A stretch of 64,000 nt of DNA from Brugia malayi (Eukaryota; Nematoda; Chromadorea; Rhabditida; Onchocercidae), in assembly GCF_000002995.4 (NCBI RefSeq), contig NW_025062479.1, forward strand, positions 960,001 through 1,024,000, written 5' to 3'. The notes beneath the pieces were generated by a model. The model was given only the letters and a program-made list of their open reading frames with translations. It was not told the origin of the DNA and ran no database searches. How positions within the stretch are numbered: position 1 is the first letter of the stretch; each line of letters starts with the position of its first letter. Of the stretch, positions 40,501 to 54,544 are shown piece by piece. The position numbers and the translations under genes were made by a program.

Positions 40501-42032
40501 ACTTTTTCTATTATACTATTTACCTGTGCATTATTTATTAATATATCACATAGAACTATGATATTATTTCATAAATTTATTTATTAAAATTTTGAAAATG
40601 TCGCATGTATTAATAACACTTTAAAATTATTACAAATGTATTGTAATGTGTTGAAAAAAAAAAAAAAAAATTTTCATTTAATTCCTAAAATAATCATTTT
40701 ATTATTCGTTTCTCTTTAAAATATAATTTCGTCTATTTTTTTTTTCTTTTCTCTCTTTCTCTCTTTTAAAATAATTATTGCAAAAAATTTGAATTTGTTT
40801 TAAAAACAAAAATAATAAGAATCAGAAAGACTGTCAATGTTTCATTCTTCGATAACGAATGTTATTGCAAAAGTTTGATGCTCATTTTTTTTTTTTTTTT
40901 TTTTAATAATAAATAATATTATTGATTGTCAATGAAAAATTTTTTATTATAAATTTCATTATTAGAAAAATATTGAATGCATATATGATGATTAAAATTT
41001 AATGTCATAATAAAATCCATTGCCTGAAAAAATTCTCGAGTGGGCGTATATGTGACAGCTAAAATTTAAGACAATCAAAAAAAGTAATTTTTTTTTTTTT
41101 TTTGGTTTTTTTATGAAACAGACTGATTTTTTACACTCTATGATACTACAATCGTTGTAAATTTCATATTTCTTTTCAAATTTCCCTTATTAAAATTGTT
41201 TTTGCTAAACAAGAAAAGAAGAAAAAAAAAAAAAAAAAAAAAACGAAAGAAAAATATGCTTCAAAACAATTTTAACAAGTTAAATTTCAATTAACAGTTT
41301 TTAATGACTAGAAGTTTAACAATTTTATTTTTAATTAAAACAAATTCAAACTATCTGAGATTGATATTTAGTTTGATACAAATTAAATGTAATTCGTCCA
41401 TCCATACCTTTTTATAATGCATTTGTTTGTCTAGTGATTGTACAGTTGACAATTAATACGACAAATGGGAAAAGCTTAGCAATAGTGTTTTATGATTATT
41501 GTTGTCTAGCAACCTTACACAATTCTTTTTTTTTTCTCTCATTTTCTTCTTTTTTTTCTTTTTTTTCATTTCAATAATTGTTAATAAAATTCAAAAGTTA
41601 CCTTGCAAAGCTCATTTAATCATTTGCAAAAGTATGCATAGAAGCAGTCAATTTTAACTTATCATTTTACAAATATCACAAATAATTGATTTATTATTAT
41701 TATTATTAACAACAAATGTTTGCTCATATTCTTAATTCGTTTATAATTAAATGATATTAAATAATATTTACACATAAATTAATGATATATGCAAAAATAT
41801 ATTAAAGTTTTTTCAGCCATTTAATTTTAAAAGATAGCAATTTTTGTTGAAATACAAATTGATTATCAAATTGTTATTATAATCAATTAAAGCGTAAATG
41901 TAATAGATCATCTAATCAAATGATTAAAAATTTCATTTTTGATTAATTATTTTTTTGCTCTTATTTCAGTTTTTTTTTTTTCTTCCTTTTTTTTGTTGAT
42001 TAAAAATTTAATAAAAAATGAAATGAAAAGAT

Positions 42033-42056
42033 GGGAGAGAGAGAGAGAGAGAGAGA
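42033..42056. repeat. (AG)n microsatellite
   Basis: About 11 AG dinucleotides are flanked by A-rich sequence. Confidence 0.85.
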
Positions 42057-43408
42057 AATGCTATGAACAATTTACACAATGTTAGTTGAATTTATGCAAA
42101 ATGTTTATTTAGATTTTTTTTTTGGATAATATAACTTGTTGTCCAACATTCTTCCTTTTTCCTTCTTTTTTTTTTTTAAATTTCTTTATCGTTTTTTTTT
42201 AGTTCTAACTTCCTTTCCATTCATCCTTCTTTATTCATTTATTTATTTATTCATTCTTATTGTCCTTTTTCATTTTTCTTTTCTTTTTTTTTTTTTTTTT
42301 TGTCTTTCTTTAGTTCGTTTTTTTTCTCATTGAATTAAAATAAAAAATTTGAAAGCATATCAAAGTTGCATGAAAAAGAAATATTTCCACTTTATCAATT
42401 TGTTTCTTTTAATTTCCTGGCGAGAAAAGTTATTAAATATCAGAAAATATTGCTTTTTCACAATTTTTAGCAAGAAAAAGAATTTCGTGCTTCTTTTCTT
42501 TAATAAAAAAAAATTCTTTTTTTTTTTTTAAAGCTTAATTCTAATAATTAAGTAAGTGATGATTAATTGATTTACTTTAAATTGTTTTAATTAATTATTA
42601 TTTATGAAATCAAAATGATTTGACAGCAGTATGCTTCACTTTTTAACACTCTTATTATTGCTTTATCATTAATTAAATTATCAATTTTCATGCAATTCAA
42701 AATTTTATGGATGATCAATCTCTTCGTTTCTTTTTTTTCTTTTTTTTAAGAGAAAAAGAAAGACTATGTTAGGAATTGAAACAGCATAATTATAGCACAA
42801 TCAAGATAATTGAGAGAAGATGCGATTACTTTCATTTGAAATCATGAAATATTTACTGATAAAGAAGCTCATTCTAATCTTTCATTTTCAATTCATTTCC
42901 AATTTTGAATTAATGTTGTCATATAACATTTCTTTAATGTCGTTTTTATCTCATAAATTCTTATTTCAAATTTTTTTCTTATCAAAAAAAAAAAAAAAAA
43001 CTTATTATTATGTATCAAAATGATCAACATTTAAATAAAATTTTTAAAATGAAAAGTTTTCTGCTAAGAATTGTACCTTACTTATGTCAACGAGTTTTTT
43101 TTTTTTTTTGTCACACCAATAATCATAATACATTCATCATTTTTATTCGTAAATTTTCTGTCAAGGACTATACACTCATTATTAATGTCAAATGAAAGAA
43201 AAAGCAATAATAACGTTGATATGTGACATATTTATTGTTAAGTACGACTAAAATATAAGTTAAGAAAATGATATGTTTTAATAAAAAAATAAAATATCAA
43301 AATCAGTATTTTTTTGATTATTAGTTGAAATATATTTATAAATAATAAAAATATTAGATGTTGTAAAAGAAAATTTTTTTTTTTAAAAAAAACATCCAAT
43401 TTTTTCTG

Positions 43409-43440
<32 letters not shown>

Positions 43441-43670
43441 GACAAATCAAAGCTTATCAAATCGTTTAAATTCCTTTTTCCAGGAAATAGTTGATATTTG
43501 AAATTGTGCGATTTTTTAATTTAATTAAATTATTTCTAACAAAAAAAAAAATTTCAATGATAACAACTTTGGCTTAGCATTGTATTATTTCTTTTTTTGA
43601 ATAATTGATTTTGCAAAATTTTCAATTATAATCACCAACAAATTAGTCTTTTATTATGAGTAGAAGGAAG

Positions 43671-43716
43671 AAAGAGAGAGAGAGAGAGGGACAAAGAGGG
43701 AGAGAGAGAGAGGGAG
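43671..43716. repeat. GA-rich microsatellite
   Basis: Three GAGAGA blocks are separated by gggacaaa and ggg. The minus ORF reading Ser-Leu through it is an artefact. Confidence 0.85.
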
Positions 43717-44591
43717 CTGAAAAGTGGAAAAAAGAACAAAAAACTGAATCCGTAATCTAAAAATAAATCCGTTTCACTGAATTTAATGCTATCTATTCTA
43801 TTATATTTTGTTTCTATATTTTGTATTCTATCATTTTTTCGTCTTCTTTTTTTTTCCTCCTCTAAAAATTTCATTTTACTTTAAAAAATTCTTCTACAGA
43901 AAGAGACATGCAATAATTTTGTGCAGTACATTAGAAATTGATTTTGTATCATCAAATTGATTTTGTATCATCTTTGGTATCATCAAATTAATTATTTTAT
44001 TATTTTTTTTTTTTCAATTAAATTTTCTAAACAGAATGATGTGTATCATTAATCATTGTGATTTATCATAGCATTTTTAAGTGCGCCTTTTTCAGCGTGT
44101 AAAATCTATATAAATGTTATCGTTGTATTATTTCGAGGTTAAAAGTTTGTCAATAACTTTCCCATTGATATCAAAAAAAAAAAAAAAAAAATAGCGGTAA
44201 AGTTTTACTAAAATAAAATAATCTATTGATTAATAAAGTAATCGTAATTATCTCAAAAACTTCTAACTTATATCTTCTTTGTATATTCTTTGATTTATTA
44301 TTATCGTTTTTTATCTGATTTCATTTAGTAATTACCTAATTTTTTTTTTGTCTCTTAAATTATATCAAAATTACAACAAACTTAGGAATTTATTATTGAT
44401 ACAATTTTTTTTTTTTAAAAAAAAAAATTTCATTGTAGTCCCTTTGTGTAAGCTAAAAAAAAAGAAGAAAAAAAAAGGGATGTTTTGGTATAATTTAAGA
44501 GACAAACAAGTGAAAATCACTGAGTAAAAAGCAGCGCATGGATAAGCGATAATGCATGACGTGTATGTGAGCGTATGTATATGTACATATC

Positions 44592-44897
<306 letters not shown>

Positions 44898-44991
44898 CAG
44901 TGTATATGCAAAAGCTTTTCATCAAATCCGACCTGAACAGCTCATCATTGTGCTGAATTAGTGACAGAGGCTGCGATATCAGTATCGAGCC

Positions 44992-45123
44992 ATGACTATA
45001 GGGTGTATTCCCGAAAGTAGGCATGCTGCTTTGTTGGTGGCTATAGCTGAACGGTGCGGAATCATCAATAGCCTAATGAGAGGATGGATGACGGCTGCTT
45101 TGATGGCTAGCAGTTTTTCCTGA
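44992..45123 (+). other. Short ORF (43 aa) in a GC-rich island next to the GT array
   Basis: An ATG-to-TGA frame of 44 codons lies in a patch (about 44925-45165) of nearly balanced base composition, exceptional for this window. The peptide starts MTIGCIPESRHAALLVAIAE and is Ala/Leu/Met-rich. No splice sites or poly(A) signal are clear. It could be a small exon, an RNA gene or unique sequence carried with the microsatellite. I do not recognise it. Confidence 0.18.
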
Positions 45124-45477
45124 ACACTTGTTCCGCATGCTCCTTGCATGTCGTCTCTTCAAACAATCCTTTTCATTATTTCCTCTCTTTTCCATTAAAC
45201 TATCTTCTTATTCAACTTTTTCTAAGGTCTCATAAGGTTTTCTTACTAAGTGATAATCATAATAACAATAACAACAGTGACAATAGTAATTAATAATAAT
45301 AATAGGTAGTAAAATAATGACAATGATAATCGTATTCATGACAATGATTAATAATAAATAAACAATGATAACTGCTACTACTAATACTGCTAATAATATT
45401 ATCATTATAACTGTTACTAATTTGTTATCAGTGTCAGTATCACCAACATCACTGATATCAACCAGCATCACTAAGTA

Positions 45478-45630
45478 ATGTTACGAATAATGATCGTTAC
45501 CATATCAGCACTTACTATTCCACAGATGAATTTCGTCCGTCATCAATGTCTGAACTGTCATCACTATCAATGTAACGGAAACGAGTTTGTAGTGATAAGA
45601 AGGAAGAAAAGTGGGATTAGGAAGAGGTAG
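45478..45630 (+). other. Short ORF (50 aa), Cys/His-rich with a basic tail
   Basis: The ATG at 45478 (in-frame stop directly before it at 45472) runs 50 codons to TAG at 45628-45630. GC is about 38% by hand count. The peptide has a hydrophobic N-terminus (MLRIMIVTISALTI), a CLNCHHYQC core and a tail rich in Arg and Lys. The N-terminus could be a weak signal peptide. No family is recognised. It lies about 0.58 kb past the GT array, after an ATA/TAA-rich stretch that makes a Val/Ile-run ORF on the other strand. Confidence 0.2.
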
Positions 45631-45899
45631 GAAGGAAAGAATAATAATCGAATGATAATAGTAAAATACTGTAGAAATTGTTCATTTGTTGTGATATAAA
45701 TGAAATGAAACTAATCACTAGTGTAGATAAGATATAGCATTAAATATTAACTGAAGCAAACAGTCTAAGTGTCATTTCAGTGTCGCCAAATTATGCGTTT
45801 TACGGTTTTATTGCTATTCTCTGATCTCTCTTATCATTAATCATACCAAAACTAGTTAGCACAATTGGTATGGTTATTTCTGATTACTGATAAATAATT

Positions 45900-46220
45900 T
45901 TTATTATTACTAATATTATATTGTCATTATTACTACCGTTATTATTATATCATTATTATTAATTATTGTTATTAGTCATTATCATTGGTCATAATCATTA
46001 TTATTTTTATTATATTGTTATCACTTTTATCCTTATTTATTATTAATCATCATTATTATTATTTTCATACTATTATAATATTTTTATCATTACTGCTATC
46101 ACCATTGTTATGAATTGTCATTATTACTCTTGTTATTTTTATTTATTATTATTATTGCTATTGTTATTATTATCTTTTATTATTATTAATTATTGTCATT
46201 GTTATTATATTCCATTATTA
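45900..46220. repeat. ATT/TTA trinucleotide-rich tract
   Basis: Imperfect (ATT)n with interspersed ATC and ACT units, typical of decayed trinucleotide microsatellites. There is no open frame of interest. Confidence 0.75.
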
Positions 46221-47737
46221 TAAGAATGTTTTAAGGATATTTTTGGTTTGCTATCGGCATTATAATTCTACCCTAAGGCTCTCAAAATTTAGTAAGGCGT
46301 GAATGCTTATACAATTCATCAAATGGCTAAAATTGATGATTATAAAAACTTTATTGGTTTTTAAATCTCTTAACCAAATACAAATATCAAATTAACATTT
46401 GCTCGATCCAAACAATTCTAATTATTATCAGATATTATCATATCCTCTTCATTTAAATTTCACTCATTTGCAATATTAAAACACACAGAAATTCGGTGAA
46501 GAAAGCAGTCATCACTGTCACATTACTTTTCTCATTTATTCAACAAATTTGAAAAATTTTTCATCTTTTTTAATCCTCTTAGCTTTCTATTTTTTTTGTT
46601 TGCAAAACGACTGTTAACTTTTTAGATAAATCATACCGAGGTGTAAATATAAATGAATAAATCAAATGAATATATATGTGTGTATCTATTGCCTTATATC
46701 GTAATTTCAATTTTGTCTTAGCATTTTTTTTTTTTTTTCTGCAAAATTTGAGTTTAAAATTAGTCGTTTCATTTTCACTTTTCTGAAATGGTCGTTATTT
46801 ATTGAAGTTAGAATGATTTTACTCAAATTGTTTGTCTATGTTACAATTACTAATCATTCAGTTCATTTCTAAAATAACACTTACTTCTTTATTATAAAAT
46901 TAACTGAACATTTTTGAAAAAATTATGATTTTGCATTTTTACCGATAAATTTAAAATGTTATCTGTCACTGATGAGGAATAAATATGGGTGATGAAAACA
47001 TTTCTAGAAAAAGTTTGAAAATGTATTTCCTGGAAACAAGTGATCAAAGTAGGGTAACTAAGCGTTTGGATTGTTTATTATTTAGTGATAAATGATTTAT
47101 CAGTGATGGAATGAAATATTATTTTCTATTCCAGTGTGTTATGGTATTTACATCATTCCTTTTTTTTTTTTTTCATTTTAAATTTATATTTTCCAGTAAG
47201 ATATTTGATGGAAAAATGATTAGAAATGAAAATGTAAAACTTATATGAGTAAATTTTAAGAACGAAGGAAAAAAAAGTGTCCTTTTCTGTTGAATTTACT
47301 ATCATTAGTACAATTTTCCGAAAATGGCAGTTCGTAGTTTAATTTTTCTCGAGTCATTTCAAAATATTATAGTGATTGGATGTTTGATATAGTTAAGGTT
47401 AAAGGTTAAAACAGTAAATTAGCCTATTTTATTCCAATTTTAAATTTAGGCAATAAACAAACCATTTTTAGGAATATATAGCAAAAAAAGTATTATTTGT
47501 TCTTTTTTCTATCAAAAGAGGATTGTCGTTTTTTCATTTTTAAAATTGGTACCACATTTTTCTCTCTATCGTGTCTTTCTTTTAGATTAAATAGCTTATT
47601 TTTTTCGAATTTCCGAAAAAATATATATTTTTTTTTGCAATAAATTTATTCATAAATAATCATTAATGATTATAAGAATTTAACACTTTTCAAAATATCT
47701 AAATGTATTATTAAAAATTAATTTGCATAGTTATTTC

Positions 47738-47790
47738 AAGCTTAGCAATTATTTTCTGCTAACAATTCATCATTTAAAATTGCTAAGCTT
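47738..47790. repeat. 13-bp inverted repeat, 27-nt loop
   Basis: The arm aagcttagcaatt (47738-47750) is the exact reverse complement of 47778-47790. Stem and loop are in the size range of a small hairpin RNA precursor, but the stem is shorter than a typical microRNA precursor. No pairing was found beyond the arms. Confidence 0.6.
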
Positions 47791-50700
47791 TCTCATTCAT
47801 TAAACAATTTTTCTTTTGCTGGCCCAAAAAAATTATCCAAACACATTTTGACATTAAGCAGGTCAATTTCAAAGTTCTAGTAAAATATCATATTTTTTTA
47901 AAAATTTCAAAATACAATCTTTGATATAGTGATAACTCTGATTCTTTTTTTTTTTGTTTATAAATTATTTTGCATGTTAATAACTTCTGGTGGACAAATA
48001 GTACGACAGTATCAAAGACATATGTGTTTAATTTATAAATATTATTATGAATTTAATTACTATTAATTTTTCTTTAAACATTTTATCCATTTATTTACAA
48101 ATTTCAAAAAGTTATTGAAAATTTATATAAATGGTAATTATTATAATATTTGGTTTCGGACTATGAAATTGTTCCAACTTCTCTCAATTTTCCTTACAAT
48201 ATCTTTTATTCATATTGCAAAAGTTAGTTTTTTTTTTTTTTTATTTCTAATAATTAATGCTAAATAATTAATACAATATTGCTTCTATTTTATCGAAAAA
48301 ATTTATTATGCAAATAACAATAGCAGTTATTGTCTCAGTATTTATCAATTCAATTTTTCTTAACTCAATTTTTTTTTTTACTTTACCTTCCATTTTTTTT
48401 TCCCTTTTAGTCTCACTGAACACAACTTTAGCAAAAATATTAATTTTTCTCATATAATCATTTTTTTTTCTTTTATTAAATGTAAAGAATTATAAGTAAT
48501 ATCGAAAAACAAAAGATTTTTTTATTTTCAAATTTTTATGAATTGCGAAGCTATTATTTTAGCATAAATGCTAAGAGCAGAAAGCTTAAACATGAATTGA
48601 TTAGCTTATCATCGATATGTATGTACGAAAATTTGATTCTTGCATGAATATATTTGTAAATAAGCAAATATGATTAGGATTAAGTGGAAATAACTATAAT
48701 CCGTTTAAAGATATCAATGTTTCCGTGTATTTTTGACATGCATATATATGCATGCACACGTTTGTCTGTTTGTGTATTTTGTTTATATATATAAATAATC
48801 GTAAACAATTTATTAAGTCATTTGCTTATATCGTAATTAAGTCAATTTTTATATATTTTCCGGAATTTTGTTTCCGGAAATTTGTTTTTTGCTTCCGTAC
48901 ATCATAATTAACTGATGATTTTTTTTTTTCTTTCTCGAAAAACGATTGTTCTTTATTTATTTTTTTTTATTTCAGTTATCTTTCATAATAAGTTTTTCTT
49001 TATTTATACAATAAATATTGTTTAAGTACTAATTACTTCGTAAAGAAGCATTTACTTAATAACGTTTGCTTAGTATTTTTGATAAACATTGCTCATCTTA
49101 TTTACTTAGCAAAAATTTATTTATCTGATATTATGTGCTATGCGATAAATTTCGAGAATATCACGTGAATCATAAGATGCTGATAACGAATATTGGCTAA
49201 TCACGAAATCAATAATTGATCATGGATAATCTTAATTCTTTCATCTTTTTTTTTTTTTTCAATAATCAAACTTTACGAGATGAGATTAAATGAAATAATT
49301 TTGTGGTGTTCTCGTTCAAATGATTAACACATCTATTAGCACTTATTAGTGTGCAAGTATTTTATTAAATATTTGAATGGTAATATGTCAAATTAAAGTG
49401 AGTCATTCTCGAGGACTTTAAAATATCGATTTTCAACTCAATACACTACTCCAATGTAAACTGTATGGCTTATGCAGTGAAAAATAATAAATTGGATCAA
49501 TAAGCAGATAAAATGATCGATCTATGATCATGTTTGAACGAAACTATTTGTAAACATTACACCAAATAATTCAGTGATCTTTGTGATATGATAAAAGAAA
49601 TACTAAGAAAGGAAGAAAAAAAAAAAAAAAAACGATATCGGGCTTCTTTTTAATATCATAAATTTTATATATAATTAAAAAATAATTCAAGCATCTTACT
49701 TGAAATTTAGGAAAAGAAAAACGACCCCAAAATGGTCAAAAAACATATTACTAAAAATTGAGGAAAAGAAAAAGAATTTGGAATAATTTCAAATTGTTTT
49801 ATTTTATTCTTCAAAACATTCACGCAATCAATCTCTATTATATTTGTAATGCATTTAAGCTGAAAATTTTCACCTTCATTTTTCTTTTCGATTTTTTTTT
49901 TTTCTTTTTTCGTTGATAAAAATGAATAATGCAATCTTATACTGATTGCATACTATCAAAAAAGTTTTAGCGATTATTTCTAAGTTTAAATATTTGAATA
50001 GAATTGAAATAATAATAATGAAATTGTAAATATGTTACATATGTACATAGATCATTTGTTTGTCGCTGATGCTTGTCAGCCTTGTCAACCTTATGTGTCA
50101 TTTGTTGTCATAAAATGCTTTTTCTCATTTCCTTTTTTCCTTGTTTTTTTTTTCCCTTTCTTCTAAAAAAAAAGAAAAAAAAATAATAATATTCATAAGC
50201 TTTCAATGCAAAAGAATATTCACCTGCTTCAAGCAATTTTTCCATGATTGAAATTTCTTCCCTTTAAAAAAAAAAAAAAAAAAAGTTGGAAAAAAACAAA
50301 AATTTTTCCTTCATTAATATAGAATTTATTATGTTTGATAATAGCAAAATTAATGATAACTGATGATAACAGTTAATGATAACAGATAAAGTTGCAAGTT
50401 TTTCTATTTCTTTTGATGGAAAGCATAAAATTGAGTTAATTAATTTAATTATGCTTATTTTATTTACAAAAAAAAAAAAAAAAACAATTAAGGTGTGATG
50501 AAATATTATATCTTACCATTCTTTTCTTTTCTTTTTTTTTTTTTAAAATCTGTTATTTATTTAAATTTCACTGTTTAGCTACCAGTTCTTTTCAAAATTT
50601 TCGTTTTTCTCGTTTCTTTTATTACATCCATCAATTTTTTGAGAAACCAAATAGGAAAAAAAAAAGAGAGAGAGAAAGGAAAAAAAAAAGAAACATTGTT

Positions 50701-52247
50701 TAAAGTGAAACATATTTGTTTGTTTGTTTGTTGGCTTATCTAACAAATTTATAAAAACCTTTTCACATTTCTTTTTTTTCTCTCTACTTTTTTTTCCCAT
50801 TATCTTTCGTGCAAATTTCAGTTGTAGTTGACAAGTATAAATGACAAATTGATAAGTTATCATCGAGAAGTGATATGAATGTGTCCATGTGTTTGCGTTG
50901 ACATCTGATTCTCGAAATGATTGATATTAAAAAGATAAGAATGTCTCGTCATTCCATATGCACTATTATATTTGCACTTGCAAAATTGGAACTGAATTTC
51001 TTACTTTCAATAAAATTTAATGTTACAGTTAAACCAACCTGCAATATTACAATCGAATATTTTTTTCTTAGATATTCAATTTAACCTTTTACACTTTCTT
51101 TTCCTTCTTTTTTTTTTTTTTTTTTTTTTATTTGGAAACTTACATCTTTGTCTTTCAATTTCGGCATACTTCTAAGTCTTTTCAAACTGTTTCAATTTTA
51201 TAATACTTCAACAATTTCTCATACTCTTTTTATAATATTATTTTCATCGTATTGCAAATTTCGTTTAATCTTCACATACTTTGACAAATTTCTTTAACTT
51301 TAAAACATTACTAATCTTTTCTTTCTTTCTTTCTTTCTTCCTTCTTTCCTTTTCTCCATACCTTTTAAGTTAATATGATGAAGAGCTCTTTTCATCATTC
51401 TCTTTTTTTTTTTTTTTTTTTTCACATTTAGCATCCGATACTAAAGCTTTTTTCCTTTTTATGTTAACACCGTATTTTCATGGTTTGAATGAACATTTGT
51501 ATGAATAATGAAGAAAGCATTACGAATATGCTTCAAACACTGCTATTTTCAAAGTTAATACTATCTTTTCATATAGTTACGGTATTATCTAGAAGTCCTT
51601 CAAGCTTTTTTTTTTTGCAAAAGTTTTATTACCTACTGCTATTTCGAACTAATTTTTAAAATTTAATTTTTGTTTAAATAATTCATTGATGTTAAAAAAA
51701 AAATTTTTTTTTTTTTTATGATAGTTATATGTACATGAATAACTAAGGCGACAATTTATTCGATTAAGATAACACAAAAAATGAAAGCTCATATAGACAT
51801 TTTTAGAGCTATACCATATACTTAATTGGTTTTATAATTTATGAATAATTAAATCTAGCATTTGTTCATATATTGAATTAAGAAAGGTTGTCGGATGATT
51901 CATTTATCATCATTTTTATACTTTTCATCCTACATTAGCTATCAAGGTGATGCGCCATCCTGAAATTGGAATGATTCATCCATAAGCAATAAGTTTCTTT
52001 CAAATCAGTTTAATGGTATATTTCAAATTGCTATATTTAAAACAACATTTAAGAGGCATGAAAAATCGAAATGTACACAACGAAATGGAAAGAGAGAGGG
52101 GTGAAAGGGGTAAGAAAGGAGGTGGAGATTTGCTGTCTCCAAAAAGGACATGTTGGAAACAATTGAAATTTGCCTGCAATGCTTTCAAACGTATGGCAAC
52201 ACCGTTTATTTTTCCCCTCTTCTGCTCCCTCTCCCCCCCCCACCTTT

Positions 52248-52266
52248 CCCCTCCCCATCCCCGCCC
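52248..52266 (-). other. Potential G-quadruplex in a C-rich island
   Basis: The minus strand reads GGGCGGGGATGGGGAGGGG: four runs of at least three G separated by one, two and one bases. It lies in a homopyrimidine island (plus strand 52211-52282) that also contains a run of nine C. Such G/C-rich sequence is exceptional in this AT-rich window. Confidence 0.6.
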
Positions 52267-53699
52267 TCACTTCCTCCTCCCTTTAACTTTATGTCATTTG
52301 TCGCGATCAAGTCCTTTTCGTTTTTTTTTGTCCCTTCTCAATTTATTTCATTCATTTACACCTCATCATTTCTTTAACATTTGAGGGCTAAGGTCGAGGT
52401 CAAAATCATTTCTAACTATACACTTCCAAAATCATCTCTCCCTCCTCTCTCTCTCTCTCTGTGCCTCTTCCCTCTCTGCTTTGCCTTCTTTCTCTCCCTC
52501 TCTTTTCTCTTTCTTTTTTTTTTAAAAAAATCAACTTTACAATCAAACGACACATCTCGTTTTCCTCACTTTTTTTTGTTTTAATTTGATATAATTAGAT
52601 CACTTTTTTCATTTTTTTAAATTAATTTTGTTAAAGTTTATTACAAAAAAAGTTTTCTACGACATTTCAGAAAATCTGAAGTATTTAACGCTGAGATTGA
52701 GACTGTTTCAATTATAATTCATTACATACTGTCATAACTTACAGTACTATCGTTTTCTATTCATAAATTTTACTATTTTTAAAACTGATGTGCAAGTATA
52801 TCATCAGTTGTCTCAGCATGTATGAAAATGAAACGAGTAATACATACCTGTGAAACCAGGAAAGTTATCAAATTAAAAAAGTCTTTTCTAAATTTATCAA
52901 CTTCAGCAATTCTTCTGCTTTTTTTTTTTTTTTTTTTTTGGTTTATTAATCTAATATTTCAATTTTTTTAATTTTCACCTATCCAGGCTAATATGCAAAT
53001 TTGTTCATTTTAATTCTTATGAGTTCCCTTATTAATTTAAAATTATCATTTATTAACTTTGAAATAAATACACTTCAATAGTTTTCAATAGTAATTCATT
53101 TCAAAAATCTCTACCCTTTTTTTTCCAATCTTTTTCTTATCAATGAAGTTATTATTTATTAATTTTAAAAAAGTAATGTATTAATTAGCCTCCTTTGATT
53201 TATGTTCTGAAATTGTCACTTAATTTAATAAATAATTTAATAAATACAAAAATATAAATCCTACGTATTATTTATTGATTCTAATCAGCTTTTCTTCCTT
53301 TTTTTTTTTTTTTTTTTTTGTATTTATTAAATTATGAGACGAAATTTGCACATATTCGATGAATAATCGAAAACAAAATGTATTTGTCTAATAATTCAAT
53401 CATTAGACTTTGCGAAATGTAAACATATGATAAATTAATTTCTATTGTATCAGAAATCAATTAATTTCATTACTATTTCCAATCATTCTTTTGCTTTCAG
53501 TTATGGAAACCCAATGTGAATTACTCATTTTCAATATTATTTGAGCTGAATTACTTTCAAACTTTCAATATTTCACTCACTAATCATTAGTAATCTCTCA
53601 TTTGTCTATTATGCTTCACTCTCATTCACTTTTATAGTAGTTGCATATCGTGATTATCTCTCCATTTTCTTAATTATTGTTTTTACAAATTGCCCTATA

Positions 53700-53975
53700 A
53701 TTATAATTAGGATTATCATTATTATCATTATTACTACTGTTTCTTTTTGTATCTATTATTATTATTATTATCACTATCATTGTCGTTATCATTATTACTA
53801 CTATAATTACAATTACAGTTACTATTGCTATGACTATTATTATTACTGTTATTATTATTACTATCACTATTATTATTATTACTACTGCAATTACAATTAC
53901 TATTGCTATTACTACTACTATCATTATTATTATTATTACTATTAATATTGCTGTTACTATTACTATTACTTTATT
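53700..53975. repeat. TTA/CTA trinucleotide-rich tract
   Basis: Imperfect (ATT)n/(ACT)n contains two diverged copies of an attattactact-aattacaatta segment (about 53788 and 53872). The Ile/Val-run minus ORF and the Leu-run plus ORF here are artefacts. Confidence 0.8.
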
Positions 53976-54544
53976 ATATGTGTTTCATTTTCTCCGACCA
54001 TAAAACAACAATCGTTCTTACTTTTTTTTTCTTCTCCCATTTTCCCAATTATTCTTGCAGTTATAATGAGCAATTAGTCGGAATAATTTTTTAGATCTCA
54101 GTTCAATACTATCTCGTTAATTTCGGCCATTATTTCGGAGTCTTTCAATTGGTAAGCGATTTATAATTATCCTTAGCGATACACCTATCCTGGCGGTAAT
54201 TGAGTGTAAAGATTAGGAAAATGGATTATATGAAGTATGCAAATATAAGATGTAAATATAAATTGGAAAAATTCAGGAAAGAAAAGCTAACTTAACTTTT
54301 TCCAATAATGAAATTTTAGAAAAAAAAGGACTTTTTTCAATTTTTATTTTCTCAAATCTAAAGCTAACTTAACTTCTTTTTTTATTAAATAAATTATATC
54401 TTAAAGATGAAAAATAAAAATTGAAAATTTATCCCTAATTAAAATTGTTAATTTTTCCTTGATAATTTTGTAATGAAAAGTTTCATATATCATTCATTCT
54501 GCATATTTTTTTTTCCACTTCTCTCTTCTCTCCTCTCCAATGTA

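Larger units (their letters stand above)
25943..44591. other. Gene desert, first part
   Basis: In about 18.6 kb no gene could be assembled. It is AT-rich with dozens of long A or T tracts, a TG/TCTG repeat at 28444, an AAAT run at 37584-37613 and GA runs at 42033 and 43671. A minus-strand ORF at 26948-26631 (105 aa) has a fairly balanced first half and then a Lys/Arg/Glu run; it could belong with the candidate exon at 25942-25667 but no splice link was found. A GC-richer patch at about 29780-30035 contains a 39-codon ORF (29915-30034) of unknown meaning. ORFs with long Phe or Lys runs are not credited. Confidence 0.65.

Noticed and set aside
45858..45869. TAGCACAATTGG, a match to the tRNA A-box consensus
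   Set aside because: No B box and no cloverleaf follow within tRNA distance.
52013..52384. 123-codon plus ORF across the C-rich island
   Set aside because: Its second half is Pro/Leu/Phe low complexity from the pyrimidine tract. Overlapping ORFs of similar length exist on both strands, and no splice or poly(A) signals support it.
53670..54094. Ile/Val-rich and Leu-rich ORFs
   Set aside because: They are produced by the TTA/CTA trinucleotide tract; there are no gene signals.
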